64,000 nucleotides of DNA from Homalodisca vitripennis (taxonomy: Eukaryota; Arthropoda; Insecta; Hemiptera; Cicadellidae): positions 128,376,001 through 128,440,000 of the forward strand of contig NC_060211.1 of the NCBI RefSeq assembly GCF_021130785.1. The letters run 5' to 3'. The notes below the pieces were generated by a model that made no database searches, was not told where the DNA came from, and was given only the letters and a program-made list of their open reading frames with translations. Below, piece by piece: positions 38,708 through 50,109 of the stretch. The position numbers and the translations under genes are program-made. Every line of letters starts with the position of its first letter. Position 1 is the stretch's first letter.

Positions 38708-40554
38708 TCTCTGTGAAAACATAATAGAAATGACCTACTTAAATGACTAGACAGGAAAAAGTAGAATACTAATTTGTCAACACTTTTGAGGTAGAGTGAA
38801 GCTAGAAGAATATGCTAGAACTGTTGAGTAAGTAACTGCAGCCGCTCCCAAAATCATGAGTTTCGTTACTCATGTTCCTCTAATTCTGCATAGCATCCAT
38901 TTCCAGCCAATCTTCTCTCTGCACTCTGCACCTTGACTGATGGTAATGTTTTCCCCAAGTATAGCACTAAACGCGAAACTGTAAACAAACAGATTTTTCC
39001 TACAAAAGATAATTCGCCAAGGTTAATAAATTTGCTTTAGCGCAAGGAAACACACTTTCGCTGCAGAGTGTCTGCTCGTGTAGTCCGGTGTAGATAGAAC
39101 ACCTCTCTCTCACACTTCCGGCGGTGTGGCTGACAGTGCACTACTATGCTTTAGAAACTTAATGGCATCTTGGCCAAGGATTCGTGAAACGCTATAAAAG
39201 GAAAGCAATGTTTTTATACGAGTACGAGTTTGTTTCGGATTTCAAAAGCCACTTTTATACAACACAATTTCTTTTAACGCTTAAACTAAATATTGTTCTT
39301 AATTTGATGACGAATGAATCAAACTAGCGGGGCTATCAAGCAAATTCCGAGAATTTAAAAAACATCGATGATTTTCTCATTGTCGAAATAAAGTATTAAA
39401 AGTTATTATTATTTGTTGATTGTTCTTATATCATGGCAGGTCACAAGGCTGCTGGGGAAGACGGAAATTTATTACTGTCTACGTTCTTAGGTTTTGCCCC
39501 TTTTTGTATTCCAGTTCGTATCACATATTTCTAAGAGTGTGCTTATAATAGATTTATCCGGAATTTAAATGGTATTTTGAACAAATAAAAGTATTTTTTT
39601 TGATCTTTTTTGGTTATTATTTCCAATTTAAATATCAGGTGCATACTCATAAAAGTGTATTCGGGAATAAAAATCTAAATTTTATTAATTCTTATCTATT
39701 ATAAAAAGCTTCAACACATATTGATTTTTTTACCTCAGAGGGCGAAACCAAGGTTTTATGTCCATTCTAATTTTAAAACAACAGATTTGTAGAGTGTTAT
39801 GTTTGGTAACTCTTAGACATTTGCAGGTTGCGAGTTTCTTCATTTCTACGAAGAACACCCGAAGAGGAAGTTGAACTGGAGCTTAACTCAACATTCACAT
39901 CAAATTTATCTTATAATTCCAAAATTGATTTTTTTTATAACGAACAACTATTTTTATTTTTGTTTATATTTATCTATTTTGTAACCAAGAGAATTATTTT
40001 AATTTTTTTTTATTTTAAAGTTTATACAATGAAGCTTTAAAATACTGAAACCCATTTGGATCTTTCCTGAAAATGTCAACACAGATTCAAATGATTGTAG
40101 CATTTTTATTTTGTCACAAATTTCCATCGTTAAGACATCAGAGACACCCAGGCTACAGAAGAGATCCGTCTGGTAAGTTAGACGAGGACTCCAAATCCCA
40201 GGAGTCAATTCTGTAACAGTATCAGATCTCAGACTCTGTACTAAGCATAGGGTAAAATGGAACTAAATTCAACATTCACATTAATAAATACCATAATAGC
40301 TCAAATGTTACACATTTATTTTTATAACAAATATTTGTTAACCTCAGATCGTGATTTCCTCTTAATAAAATACAGAGAGCTCATGTAGTATTAAGGTTTG
40401 GAGTACAACTCCATGTACGTCCCTACCTTATTTGAGTCCTCTGTATAATTTGAGCCTATAAAAACGGTTATGTTATTATCTATAACGTACGAGTATTTAT
40501 TAGATAAGTATATACTTCTTTTCCATAATGAAGTTTTTGAAATTTATGTAATTC

Positions 40555-40735
40555 AGGGCCGTACAGCTTTGGTGGGCCCCAGAAAAGATATTCGGCTGGG
40601 CCCCGTTATGTCCCGCCACCCGCCATGTGCGTCGACACGGCCCCTGCAAATAGACGTGTGGCGGGACCCCCGGGCCCCGATAAAATTGCGCGAAAGACCA
40701 GGTCTGAGTACGGACCTGTGTAATTGTCACAAATT
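40555..40735. other. Isolated GC-rich block, probable repeat fragment
   Basis: Starts at CAGGGCCGTACAGC and is rich in GGGCCCC tracts (GGTGGGCCCC, CTGGGCCCCG, CGGGCCCCG), in sharp contrast to its AT-rich surroundings. It has short open frames on both strands but no recognisable protein. CAGGGCC resembles hAT-type tips, but I find no matching right end. Confidence 0.4.
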
Positions 40736-41061
40736 TGGTCTATAAAATGCATGTAGGCAGATTTAAAAACCCAAAACGTTCCAAACGTCCCATTGACGCA
40801 CTTATAACAGAATTCTTCTAGATCCTGTATTCCAAATCGCTTTATGAATAATATGCTGTCGTACGCATCTTTTCCTTACATCAGTGGCAAAATAAGCCCA
40901 TAAATAAATAAAATGTTTAGTAATTTTATTAATCTATTAATTTACAGTATCTAAACGCTCGTGATTAAACTCTACAGATCTTTTGTTCAAAGTTTATTGA
41001 TTCCAATGTTTGATTTAGAAGAATAACGGGATTTTGGTCATTTGCTATTGTTATATAATAT

Positions 41062-41640
41062 AATTTTTTTTTTTTTTTTTTTTTTTTTTCAAAACAAAAC
41101 CCGTAGCCTGGCATCTTTTCTAGGTGTCAAAATACGTTAAGATAATCATGCACACAAAAGTACAAATCACTATAGCTCACCAAAAGTCAAACTTGACAAC
41201 AGAAACTCATTATAGACAAAAAAATTAAAATTACATCTGAAAGGTCAAAAAAGTCAGGAGAGTATACACAAAACACGTGTATACACTTCAGTACACACTG
41301 AAGAAGATAAGTCGAACGTCTAACGTCCAGTTCCTTTTCACTTCATAAAGTAAATCCAAGGAAGTGCTAGTAGAAAAGAATAACATTGCTCAATATCGCT
41401 GGTCTGAAAGGTCAAAGGTCATCGCGGGTCACGTGAAGGAGCATGCAAAAATGTAATACATCGCAAAGAAAATTACTTTAACATAAAACTAATTGAGGTT
41501 TCATACAGTAAATTAACAGATCAGTCATTCAGTCAATCTTCTGTCAAAGTCAGGCTACTCGGACTAGCAACATTAAAAAAGAATAAACTAAGATATATGA
41601 ACATACAAAAATATAAATAATTAGGTCCCTCATCCAGTAG
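41062..41640 (-). mobile_element. Retrosequence 3' end with a 29-nt poly(A) tail
   Basis: On the minus strand, a non-coding body ends ...CCAGGCTACGGGTTTTGTTTTG followed by an uninterrupted run of about 29 A (seen as T at about 41065-41089 on plus). An intact homopolymer tail suggests a fairly recent L1-like or SINE-like target-primed insertion. The 5' limit is a guess, and I recognise no protein or RNA head, so the parent element is unknown. Confidence 0.55.
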
Positions 41641-42011
41641 AACTAGGAGAAATAAATAGCTTCAACGATTTGTATATATAATGTATAGTTTAGTGTTCAT
41701 TGTTGAGAGGTTCAAAGACAAAATTGCCACTGGCTCTTATTTCAGGTGAAGCTCGTGAAGAAGCAGGTTTTGTTGTAATCAACAACATGCCACAGTAGAG
41801 TTTGCTTTGTTAGCACGATTAAAAACATATCGCTCAGAGAATTCTACTTTAGTCAAAAAGTGTTTACTTTTGGCCCTTATAATCTGTATTCAGTTTAAGT
41901 TATACCCAATAGCGCTTGAATTGTTGCCCCGATCAAGAAAATAATGTACCTGTATATACATATGTACGAGTATGTCTGAAAAGGCTTCTTTGGACAATAA
42001 GTGTCTGATTT

Positions 42012-44400
42012 TATTTATTTATTTATCAACGGTTCCACCATTTTTAAATTAAAGTACTTATTTGCTATATATTAACATTTCAAGACAGCTTAAATATCTT
42101 ACAAAAATTACATAAAACAATGCAACAGTAATAGTTAGATGACAATGAGTAGCACTTATTCAGTGAGTAAACTATCATAGCAACAGGTGACCAAACAGCT
42201 ATATAGGATACTTAGAGTCTGCAATAATAATCATATACAACTAGAAAACAACAATGAGAACAACAATAATTATAATAACAACAATAACAAAAGCTAACGG
42301 ATAACAAGATGACAGTTTAATCGTAACAATGAGATAATGCAACAATAATTTGTGAGGACATCTACATTATATACAACCGAAAGAGAACAATCATATACAA
42401 CTAGAAGACATCAATGAGAACAATAATAATAATAATAATAATAACAACAACAATAACAAAGCTAACAGATAACAAGATAACAATTTAAGCGTAACCATGA
42501 GAAAATGCAACAAGTAATTAGTGAGGATAAAGAGTATAGAAAACATGTCTGTATAAAATATTGCAAACTTAACAAAGCAACCATAACAAAGATTTTATAA
42601 GTAATAATTAACAACAAAAATAAACAAAAATAAATAATTACAGTGAATTGAAAACATAAAGCTATGGGGATATAGGATAATAAATTTCTGGTAAGAAAGA
42701 GGACTAGGCATTTGGGAATGTAAAGTTAAAGCATGATGCGTTGATGTAGTGGTTCTTTATAGTTATGTTCATCATCTCCCCTCCTGTGCACAATGCAAGT
42801 TATACTTCCTTCGCAGTGACTGTGCGCTTTCAGCAAAGAGATCAACATATGTTGCCTCACTTCCCAGTTTTAGGAGTCTAAGCCATTCCATGGTTTGCAG
42901 AGTAGTTCGTGGGCTTGTATCTCCTTAGAAAAATTGACCTCGATCTTGTTCCTCTTGGTGTATAAATTTTCAATGTCTGATAGCAATGAGGGACAATCCA
43001 GGAATGTCAGTTACCAGTTTGTACAAGAAGAGAAGATCAATGTACTTTCCTTCTCTCGTGCAGAGGCTGCAAACCAAAGAGACTGCCCACCTCCGCAATC
43101 GGTGTGTGTTCAGACAGTCATATCCAAGCCTTACTCCAAGCAATCTAATAAAGCGCACTTGTATCCTTTCAATTTTTTCGATATGGCCAATCTGATTAAG
43201 GAGACCAGATGGTTGAACAATACTCCAACAGGGGGCGCACAAGAGCCTTGTACAGGGTGACTAATGTGTGAGGTGATCGGAAGTCTCTACTGGCTCTAGT
43301 CATGAATCCAAGCAGAGCAGACGCCTTATTGGAGATATGAATTAGGTGTTCTTCAGAGTTTAAGGAAGGTGTCATTATAACTCCCAAATCTCTAATCTTC
43401 TCAACTGATTTGATGGTAGATTGGTCGATGCAATAACCGAAAGCCATGGTGTACTGTTACGAATGTACGTGATTTGGAAGCACTTTGACACGTTTTAATT
43501 CCATAGCATTGGCTCTGCACCACTGATTAACGGCGTCGAGGGAGCGCTGAAGGTCCTCTTGATCCTGAAGAGATGTCACCCTCCTGAAAATCTTGATGTC
43601 ATCGGCAAACAGTAGACACTCAGATGTTATTTTTGTGGCTATATCATTAATAAAAAGGGTAAAAAGGAAAGGCCCCAAATGCGACCCCTGAGGTACACCA
43701 GATGGTGCAGGGAAAGGCCTAGACAGACCACCATCACACCTGACGATCAAAAAGCGTTCCCCTCAAGTAACTCTTCAGCCATAGGAGCAGCGAGCACAGA
43801 CCCCATAACCCTCAAGTTTAGTAGGCTATGGTTAATCTTATCAAAAGCCTTGCTAAAAATCAAGGTAAACACAATCAACCTATGAAGAATCCAGAAAACT
43901 CATCATCACATACTCCTGGAGCATCAAAAGTTTGTAGTGGTAGATCGGCCCTTTCAGAAACCCATGCTGCTCCAGACAAATTGGGTTTAAAATTGAAGTA
44001 TAAATAATCGAGGATTAAACTTTCAAAGGCCTTGGCCAAAGAAGATTGAATTGCTATGGGGCGGTAATTTCGCACATCACCTCGGTTTCCAGACTTGAAT
44101 ATAGGAACCACATAGCTTTGCTTTAATACAGAAGGAAAAACCCCCGATGTGAGAAGCCGCTCAAAAAGAACAGACAAATGAATTGAAATGATCGGCGCAC
44201 AATACTTTAAGACACTTGGAGGGATATTATCAGGTCCTGCACTCTTTAACACGTCTAGTGAGTTTAGCTTAATATACACATTAGAGGCTGTTATTGGGCA
44301 GCAAGAAAAAGATTGATTTACACCAAAATCAAATATAGGGGTATTCACCACATTATCACCGTAATACATGATTACGGTATCATGTATTTTTGCCACCGTA
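42012..44400 (-). mobile_element. 5'-truncated LINE with RT domain and 3' UTR, degenerate
   Basis: On the minus strand, 44396-43875 encodes the RT N-terminal blocks (KSAGPDNIPPSVLKYCAPII, FKSGNRGDVRNYRPIAI). A broken A-motif follows (VYLDF, stop, then a shifted FDKINHSLL), then GVPQGSHLGPFLFTLFINDI and the catalytic LLFADDIKIF (43750-43457). Frames down to 42970 give the C-terminal region (LGVIMTPSLNSEEHL, LVRPLLEYCSTIWSP). The roughly 0.9-kb 3' UTR ends near 42012 in GATAAATAAATAAATAAAATC, an AAAT-type tail. The FADD catalytic pair is intact, but stops and frameshifts make the copy inactive. The resemblance is to Jockey/CR1-type ORF2. The endonuclease and ORF1 are absent. Confidence 0.9.
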
Positions 44401-44934
44401 ATAGTGATTAACTTGTTGTCACGATCAATGCAGAATAATATACTTATGTTAGTCTGGAAAGGCTACCGCGATCTAAGACCAAATACTTTTGACAGCGGGA
44501 AGTTGAAAAACAAAAATATATTTCTTCTATATATTTCAACTATAAGTGTATCATCTACATGAAACATTTTTATTACTCTATAACGCACGTGTGAGTAAAA
44601 TTTCATCTTTTTAACACAGCGAGACGTTGTTAAACAAAATACAATTCTTATAGGAGTTTCAACCCATTATTAATGTTTGATTTTTATGAAAATTATTTAG
44701 TTTTTATATTTACATCTTGAGGTATACGTATACCAAATTTCAACTTTCTGAGATATTGGGAAGTGGGTGGATATATAATAAGTGAGTTAGTAAGGCCTTT
44801 CCTTTTATATATGAAAGAAATAAAAATTACCATTTAGTAATAATTTACAATTATAACATCTGGCATAAAACAGATCAAGATAGCACATTACTTGTTAGTG
44901 CGATTCCTTGCCCGAACTTCGGATAAAGTACTAA

Positions 44935-45005
44935 TATGATAACCAGAATTTGAGCCCGGATCTGTGTAACGTCAGGCCGAGACGCTTACTACTCAGCCTC
45001 TCTAA
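44935..45005 (-). mobile_element. tRNA-derived SINE head (putative)
   Basis: The minus strand reads GAGAGGCTGAGTAGTAAGCG, resembling a pol III A box (TGGCNNAGTGG-type). About 45 nt on comes CCGGGCTCAAATTCTGG, resembling a B box (GGTTCAAATCC-type). The spacing suits a tRNA-like head, but it does not fold as a functional tRNA. The body probably continues leftwards to about 44600. Confidence 0.45.
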
Positions 45006-45915
45006 GCAAATAACTACATTTTACTTTTTATTGTTTGTTTACTATTACTAAAAAAAATTGACCAAAATACCATAAACTTATTTTACTCTCTTAGGACGAG
45101 AAGCTGAGTAATTGCACTTCGTCCTAAAAGGGCCTTTGCGCTGTTTCCGGAATGACAGGATATTATGAAATGGATAAGTTTGGGGGTAGGGCTGCCTCTT
45201 TTTGAGATCCACAAGGAGGATTTTTGGTATTAATCTTAGATATGTCTCCTTGGAAGAAGGGAAAACAGCTCTGTACCAACCTCTCCAGTCAAAGCAGGGA
45301 GGTGGAACACCCTCATATCACACCCTCATATCCATGCTAGCAACACCTAACACATAGGAAGCCCCATCAACTCCAACATTCATAGACCTCCTGCAGTAGA
45401 CTAGACCTATCGATATATAATTACACCTCAATATCTCGACATTTGAGGTTAGCGATGTGCCACTCTTGGGCATCCATAATGTTGCCCAGATTACTAATCG
45501 TAATCGATTTGACTTTTGCTCTATTTATTGTAGGTTCAACTGGAAGGTATAAACCAGCCAAAAGTGAATCCTCCTTGGGATATAACAAAACTATAAATTT
45601 AAGAAGGATTATGTACACTCCTGGAAATCCAAATTATGTGCTTCAACTAGAAAACTTCTTTAACTTCTTATTATTCATTATACTTAGTAAGATTTGGTTT
45701 CGTATAAAATATTTAGTTTTATAAAATATACGCAGTTTGATATACCTTGCTATTCGTTAGGGCTATGAAGTATGTGTTCAAGGCAATATTACAATGAATA
45801 AAACATTGTTAAAACAAGAATTGACAATCCATGGATATTAGGGTTTATAATATTACACAAATTTTAATTTTAATCCAACACTGCTAAAAACTGCGCTAAT
45901 CTGTGAATGTTGCAG
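45006..45915. other. End of putative intron 1, nothing else recognised
   Basis: Mixed-composition sequence with a small direct repeat (CACCCTCATATC at about 45310). The plus-strand frame at 45443-45724 has a hydrophobic segment but no family resemblance or splice context, so I do not call it. The region ends in the TTGCAG acceptor at 45910-45915. Confidence 0.45.
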
Positions 45916-47655
45916 GTGATATGGTGTTTCACCCTGGTAGTTATAGCTACCAACTGTAGAGCGCAGCCACAGCACCATGACCAAGAACAGCCAGCACCTC
46001 AGCCGCAAGAGGTTGAAATCATCAAACAGATCAATCGAGTGAACGATGACGGCTCCTACACCTTCGGATATGAGGCTGCGGACGGCAGCTTCAAGATCGA
46101 GACCCGTGACGTAATGGGGAACGTCAAGGGCATGTTCGGTTTTATCGACGAGACAGGAGAACTCAAGCGTGTATCGTACACGGCGAACAACGGAACAGGT
46201 TTAAGGACGAGTGGTGACATCAACAATGCAGGTGATAAACCTGTAGAGTTACCTGGGTACACGACGATATCTCCTGCGGAAGAGGGAACGCGAAGACCCT
46301 TACTTGTTCTGAGGCACCCTGATCCCTCGAGAAGGCCGGTGATACAACATATCCCGCGGAGACAACCCTATCTAGCGGCCTCTTCTACTACTACGCCTTC
46401 GTATGGAGAATACGTCAAAGGACGCCGAACGCATATTGTTCTTCCGAACAGAAGTGAAGACACTACTTCAACTACTCCACAAGTCACTGAAGAGTCTGAA
46501 GCAGACGAGCCTACACAGATTCCACTGCGGAGACTTTCAGTGACCAAAAGACCATTGGGCAAAGGTGGCAACAACCTACGAAGACAACTGGGAAACGAGC
46601 CCGATGCTCCCTCAGGAGACACTGCTGACGTGTACACCGGAGGGGCAGCCGTCCCGAGGTTCATCCCTATCCAATCAGTGAGGTCTCCACAATCCCCTTT
46701 ACTCGCCAACCTACCACCTCACGTCGCGGCGGCCATCAGACAGCAGCAGTTAGCTCGGGCCGCCGCCGCTCTAAGACCCTACCAGTCACCGGACACTTTA
46801 CCCACATCGGCACCCGTTCCTCCTCTCGCCCCTGCTCCCAGATCTTCAGTAGTCGACGAACAAGAGTATCCGGTCGTGAGGGGCGGCCGCAACTTCTTAC
46901 CTCCGGTGAGGGCGCTTTACAGACCCGCAGAGGAAGATGGTCCTCCTCAGATACCCTTCCCGATGGCTAGCCTTAGATCACTCCGAGATGAACTCATGGA
47001 TTACATACTTCAATACCTCCAGTTTCGATTGAACGGAGGAAACCCGTACCTTATGAACCAGTACTTAACACAGTTTCAAAATCCAAACATAAATCCGAAT
47101 TTTCCATACCAAAATCCTGTATATCAAGGCCCTAACCCGTATAATCCTTATTTCTTTCCTAATCCAGCCTATTCTAGAGGACCCTTTCCTCCTGTAGGTT
47201 TTCCTCCAGCAGGATACCCTCCTGTGGGATATCCAGGACAGAATTTCCCACAGCCTTTGCCGTTTTCTAGTCCGAACAAACAGCAGGCCGCTCAACAGTA
47301 CGGGACGAGCCAACGTAGTGCTCCCACCTACGAGCAGTTCAGACCCTCTCAGAGATTCTACCCGCCTCAGAGGATCGCCCCGGCGGGCTACGAGACTCAG
47401 CGAGTACCCCCTGGCTACGAGCAGGCAGAGACACGCGGCTCTTCAGATCAGACGACGTACACACTGCCGCCTGCGGACGTGCTGAGGATGATGCTGGCCA
47501 GAGGATTACCTGGGGGCCAAACATCGACTACTGCCACTCCCACCTCCACTACCGCACCCGTGCGTAGCGTGCAGATCCTGGGGGCGGCTTCCTCCCTATC
47601 TACTTCTACAGTACGACCACCCGCACCTGTAGACGAAATGGAAATGCAGGCTTAA
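45916..47655 (+). CDS. RR (CPR-family) cuticular protein, main exon
   Basis: A structural protein of the insect exoskeleton, secreted and expected to bind chitin through its RR domain. The exon encodes 579 residues and a TAA. Order: hydrophobic signal core (VIWCFTLVVIATNCRA), a short Gln/Pro spacer, then KQINRVNDDGSYTFGYEAAD through FGFIDETGELKRVSYTA, a clear RR consensus, about 55 residues long. From memory it resembles the 'KQIN..DGSYTFGYEAADGSFK' group typified by Drosophila Cpr97E-like proteins. After it comes a long low-complexity tail rich in Pro, Arg, Gln, Ser and Thr, with an Ala/Gln stretch, a Tyr/Pro/Asn-rich block (about 47041-47250) with GFPP/GYPP repeats, and a Thr/Ser-rich end. 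An ATG at 45907 is in frame but lies inside the TTGCAG acceptor context, so I start the exon at 45916 and derive the initiator from an upstream exon. Its GC content is far above the flanks. Confidence 0.93.
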   Translation: MIWCFTLVVIATNCRAQPQHHDQEQPAPQPQEVEIIKQINRVNDDGSYTFGYEAADGSFKIETRDVMGNVKGMFGFIDETGELKRVSYTANNGTGLRTSGDINNAGDKPVELPGYTTISPAEEGTRRPLLVLRHPDPSRRPVIQHIPRRQPYLAASSTTTPSYGEYVKGRRTHIVLPNRSEDTTSTTPQVTEESEADEPTQIPLRRLSVTKRPLGKGGNNLRRQLGNEPDAPSGDTADVYTGGAAVPRFIPIQSVRSPQSPLLANLPPHVAAAIRQQQLARAAAALRPYQSPDTLPTSAPVPPLAPAPRSSVVDEQEYPVVRGGRNFLPPVRALYRPAEEDGPPQIPFPMASLRSLRDELMDYILQYLQFRLNGGNPYLMNQYLTQFQNPNINPNFPYQNPVYQGPNPYNPYFFPNPAYSRGPFPPVGFPPAGYPPVGYPGQNFPQPLPFSSPNKQQAAQQYGTSQRSAPTYEQFRPSQRFYPPQRIAPAGYETQRVPPGYEQAETRGSSDQTTYTLPPADVLRMMLARGLPGGQTSTTATPTSTTAPVRSVQILGAASSLSTSTVRPPAPVDEMEMQA

Positions 47656-48340
47656 GTCCTCGATTTCCCCACTAGCTTTTGAATCACTGAATCGTAACTT
47701 ATTTTGCACATCATCGACGTAACATTTTACACAACGTTCTTTTTACAGCAACCTTTCTTTTTATTTATCAAGTTGTTTTTAATCTTCTAGGGAAATAGTA
47801 ATAATTGTATATAACATTAACCTTTAAAACTTCACCTATTTGTTCCGATAACTGCGGGACATAAACAAACATATTTAAATTTAATTAACTATGAATTAAA
47901 TTGAGAAAGTAAATATTTGTTCAAACACAAGAGAATTACTTTCCAAACAATATCACATCTTATAAAGATGTACTTTTTGCAACACATAAGGAAAATTTAG
48001 CCAAAGGCAATAATTATGAAACACTATTACTTGTTCTAATCTTTTAAACGACTGATTCAAGATTATTTCATTAATTTTCCTTTTTGCGCATTTTGTCAAT
48101 CTTAAGTTCTTTATTTTGTTATAAATCCTTTTCTGCGTTAAAAATATTTCATTCATATAACGTATGAAAGTATAATGCTATAGCTCAGAATGTTGTAAAG
48201 TGGCATGTTTGATACATATGTATACCAAAGCTTACACCATTGATACTGTAGTTTATAGCACTAGTTATTTTCTTACCTTCGTTTCCTATATTCTTTCATA
48301 CGTTCCTTGTAAGGTAGACTATGCGGTTACATGTATGTAA

Positions 48341-48346
48341 AATAAA
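48341..48346 (+). terminator. Candidate poly(A) signal of the cuticle gene
   Basis: AATAAA lies 686 bp past the cuticle stop codon. A nearer ATTAAA variant is at about 47894. The choice between them cannot be made from sequence alone. Confidence 0.35.
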
Positions 48347-48464
48347 TCGCCTTATAAATACTTATGCTTGTAATTAATTAGGATATAAGTAATAATGATC
48401 TTTTTATGTTACTATAATATGTATTGTAATTTTTATAAATATAATTTTGTACATTTTCTCCTGT

Positions 48465-48470
48465 TTTATT
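48465..48470 (-). terminator. Candidate poly(A) signal of the CNBD2-like gene
   Basis: AATAAA on the minus strand, about 330 bp past the stop codon of the convergent gene and only about 120 bp from the plus-strand candidate. The two 3' UTRs would nearly touch. Confidence 0.35.
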
Positions 48471-48796
48471 ATTTGCACCATGCAATTTTAAATTAGGAGG
48501 TACATAATGAAAGTAAGGATGTTGCATTATATTTTTTTTATATATACATATATATATATATATCTTTAAATACTTAAAAAGAATGTAAACTATGATTATT
48601 GCACTGTTAGCAATAACAAATTATCATTATTTCCATGAATTTAAACTAACTTCGTCGTTAAGACGAATGATGATTAAAAATTATAATTGAAATTGGACGA
48701 GCTCTTCAATAAACGGACTCCACGAATTAGTGAAAGTAGTCCACTTGGTCAAAAACTAACTTTAATTTGGTATCTACACGGAAAATTTGTTAGAAG

Positions 48797-49122
48797 TCAG
48801 ATGTGGTCAACGTTGCACGGTTCGTCCCCACACATCTCCAGGTCCAAGACTCTCCAGTAGTAGGGGGTGTCGTGGATAGTGGTGTCATTCAGGGTGTTGG
48901 GGTTCCTGTAGGAGGAGAACACATCTTTCTTGTACTTCTCCCACCTGCGGGACTCCAGGTACCTCTGGAATAGCTCCTGTTCACTGGACAAGCGTGACTC
49001 CAGGAACTGGCGGATGCGGTGCCAAATGTTGGCAATGTTGTGCTGCCTCAGCAGATACAGCGGGATGCGCAGCACAGTGACATCGGTGTCGGCCAGGATT
49101 GTGCGCTCTGCCAGCGACTCTC
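48797..49122 (-). CDS. CNBD2-like protein, terminal exon
   Basis: The last visible exon of the minus-strand cyclic-nucleotide-binding gene, 326 nt, entered in phase 1 after a TACTGCAG acceptor. It opens by completing the Gly of FNLGESLAERTILADTDVTV, the phosphate-binding-cassette-like segment of the second CNB domain. The C-terminal helix region follows (LYLLRQHNIANIWHRIRQFL), then a tail FQRYLESRRWEKYKKDVF and ...EPCNVDHI with a TGA stop. The Q-x-x-L-x-x-x-x-W-x-x-x-[RK]-K-D tail also occurs in vertebrate CNBD2, as I recall it. The stop is 1.1 kb from the convergent cuticle gene stop. Confidence 0.85.
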
Positions 49123-50109
49123 CTGCAGTAAAATGGCGGTTATTTTTTACTTAACTTGCATACTTTTACTTAATTTAATTAAACTTAAGTTTGCTTCGAA
49201 CAATGCAAGTTCACTAAGTGTGTTGTTTCAACATGTTACTTTAGGAGATTAAGAAATGTTTAATTAGTCCATAATGATCTTTTAGAGTCCATGGAGTGGC
49301 AGGCCTGACACTTCCAACGACGCTCTATAGTTAAATTTAATTTATATGTGATAATGACATTTTAGAAACATTTTCCAAGTCTTAAACAATTATATTATAC
49401 AACGAAAAGATGTTTTAAAGTGAAATTACAACTTCAGTCTCTTGTGAGTTACTGTCAACGTCAAAACTAACCATCCACTTAGCATCAAGTTAGGCTGGAA
49501 TACAACACAAGACCACGTTGACGCAACTGCGGATCGCCGTCTTATCAGTTTCCTGCAATGATCACCCTTCTCCATCACTTTCGAATTCTTGGACTAGAGA
49601 TCACAATTATCTATTTATGCGCTGAGTCCAAACGCTCACGGGCATGGACTAAAGTGCAAAATAAAAAAACACACACCTCATTTCCACACGAAACAAATTT
49701 CTCATATTAACTTCTGAAAATAAAAAACCGTCTGCCCCTAAGCCACATGTAAATATTAAATCAAAAACTAAAGCACCGCAAAAAACTGACACTGTTAAGG
49801 TGGCAATCTCCTGAGCTACACCATGCTAACTCGAAAACGTAACCATAAGTGATAAGGTGATAATATAAGGTGATAGCCACGCTAGATACATCGCGGGGCT
49901 AGTGGGGGAATGGATCAGCTCTGCAACTTCAGTTAGATCACTCTGCATGGTCGGCGTTCAACTGCTCGACGTCATCGGCTCTGGTCAAGCATCTTATGAG
50001 TGAACCTAGCTACGAGGTGTTGATCGTCAGCACCAATAACATAGCTACCGGTGAACAGCTCTGCTGAATTTTGATAGCATACTAGAAGGCTTTTCACGAG
50101 GCATGGTCA
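49123..50109. other. Intron 4 of the CNBD2-like gene, left part
   Basis: Nothing recognisable. This part of the intron between exons 52604-52350 and 49122-48797 is AT-rich up to about 49900, then moderately GC-rich. Confidence 0.5.

Larger units (their letters stand above)
36867..41061. other. Intronic stretch, mostly unrecognised
   Basis: No exon or transposon protein is visible. It holds an AT palindrome-rich block (37425-37545), an 18-bp perfect hairpin (38666-38707), a duplicated phrase around CTCAACATTCACATC (39888 and 40265), and a GC-rich block at 40555-40735. Confidence 0.5.
21662..45915 (+). other. Putative 24.3-kb intron 1 of the cuticular protein gene
   Basis: The interval is bounded by GTGAAT (21662) and TTGCAG (45910-45915). 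It contains no other credible host exon that I can find. It is filled with a foldback MITE (21953), a LINE fragment (27.6-29.0 kb), the three-unit repeat array with an embedded mariner-type element (29.07-36.87 kb), a poly(A)-tailed retrosequence (41.06 kb), a LINE (42.0-44.4 kb) and a SINE (44.9 kb). The recognisable LINEs are antisense to the gene. Confidence 0.45.

Noticed and set aside
45443..45724. Plus-strand 93-codon frame with a hydrophobic segment just upstream of the cuticle exon
   Set aside because: No family resemblance and a low-complexity Phe/Leu end. Considered as an alternative first exon, but it has no suitable phase-0 donor that would make a signal peptide.
45907..45915. ATG at 45907 as the start of the cuticular protein
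   Set aside because: The three codons coincide with a TTGCAG splice acceptor, and the hydrophobic core would follow almost directly without a charged n-region. A phase-0 upstream signal exon fits the family better, although this start cannot be excluded without RNA data.
46056..46709. Minus-strand open frames inside the cuticle exon
   Set aside because: Shadows of the high-GC coding exon on the other strand.
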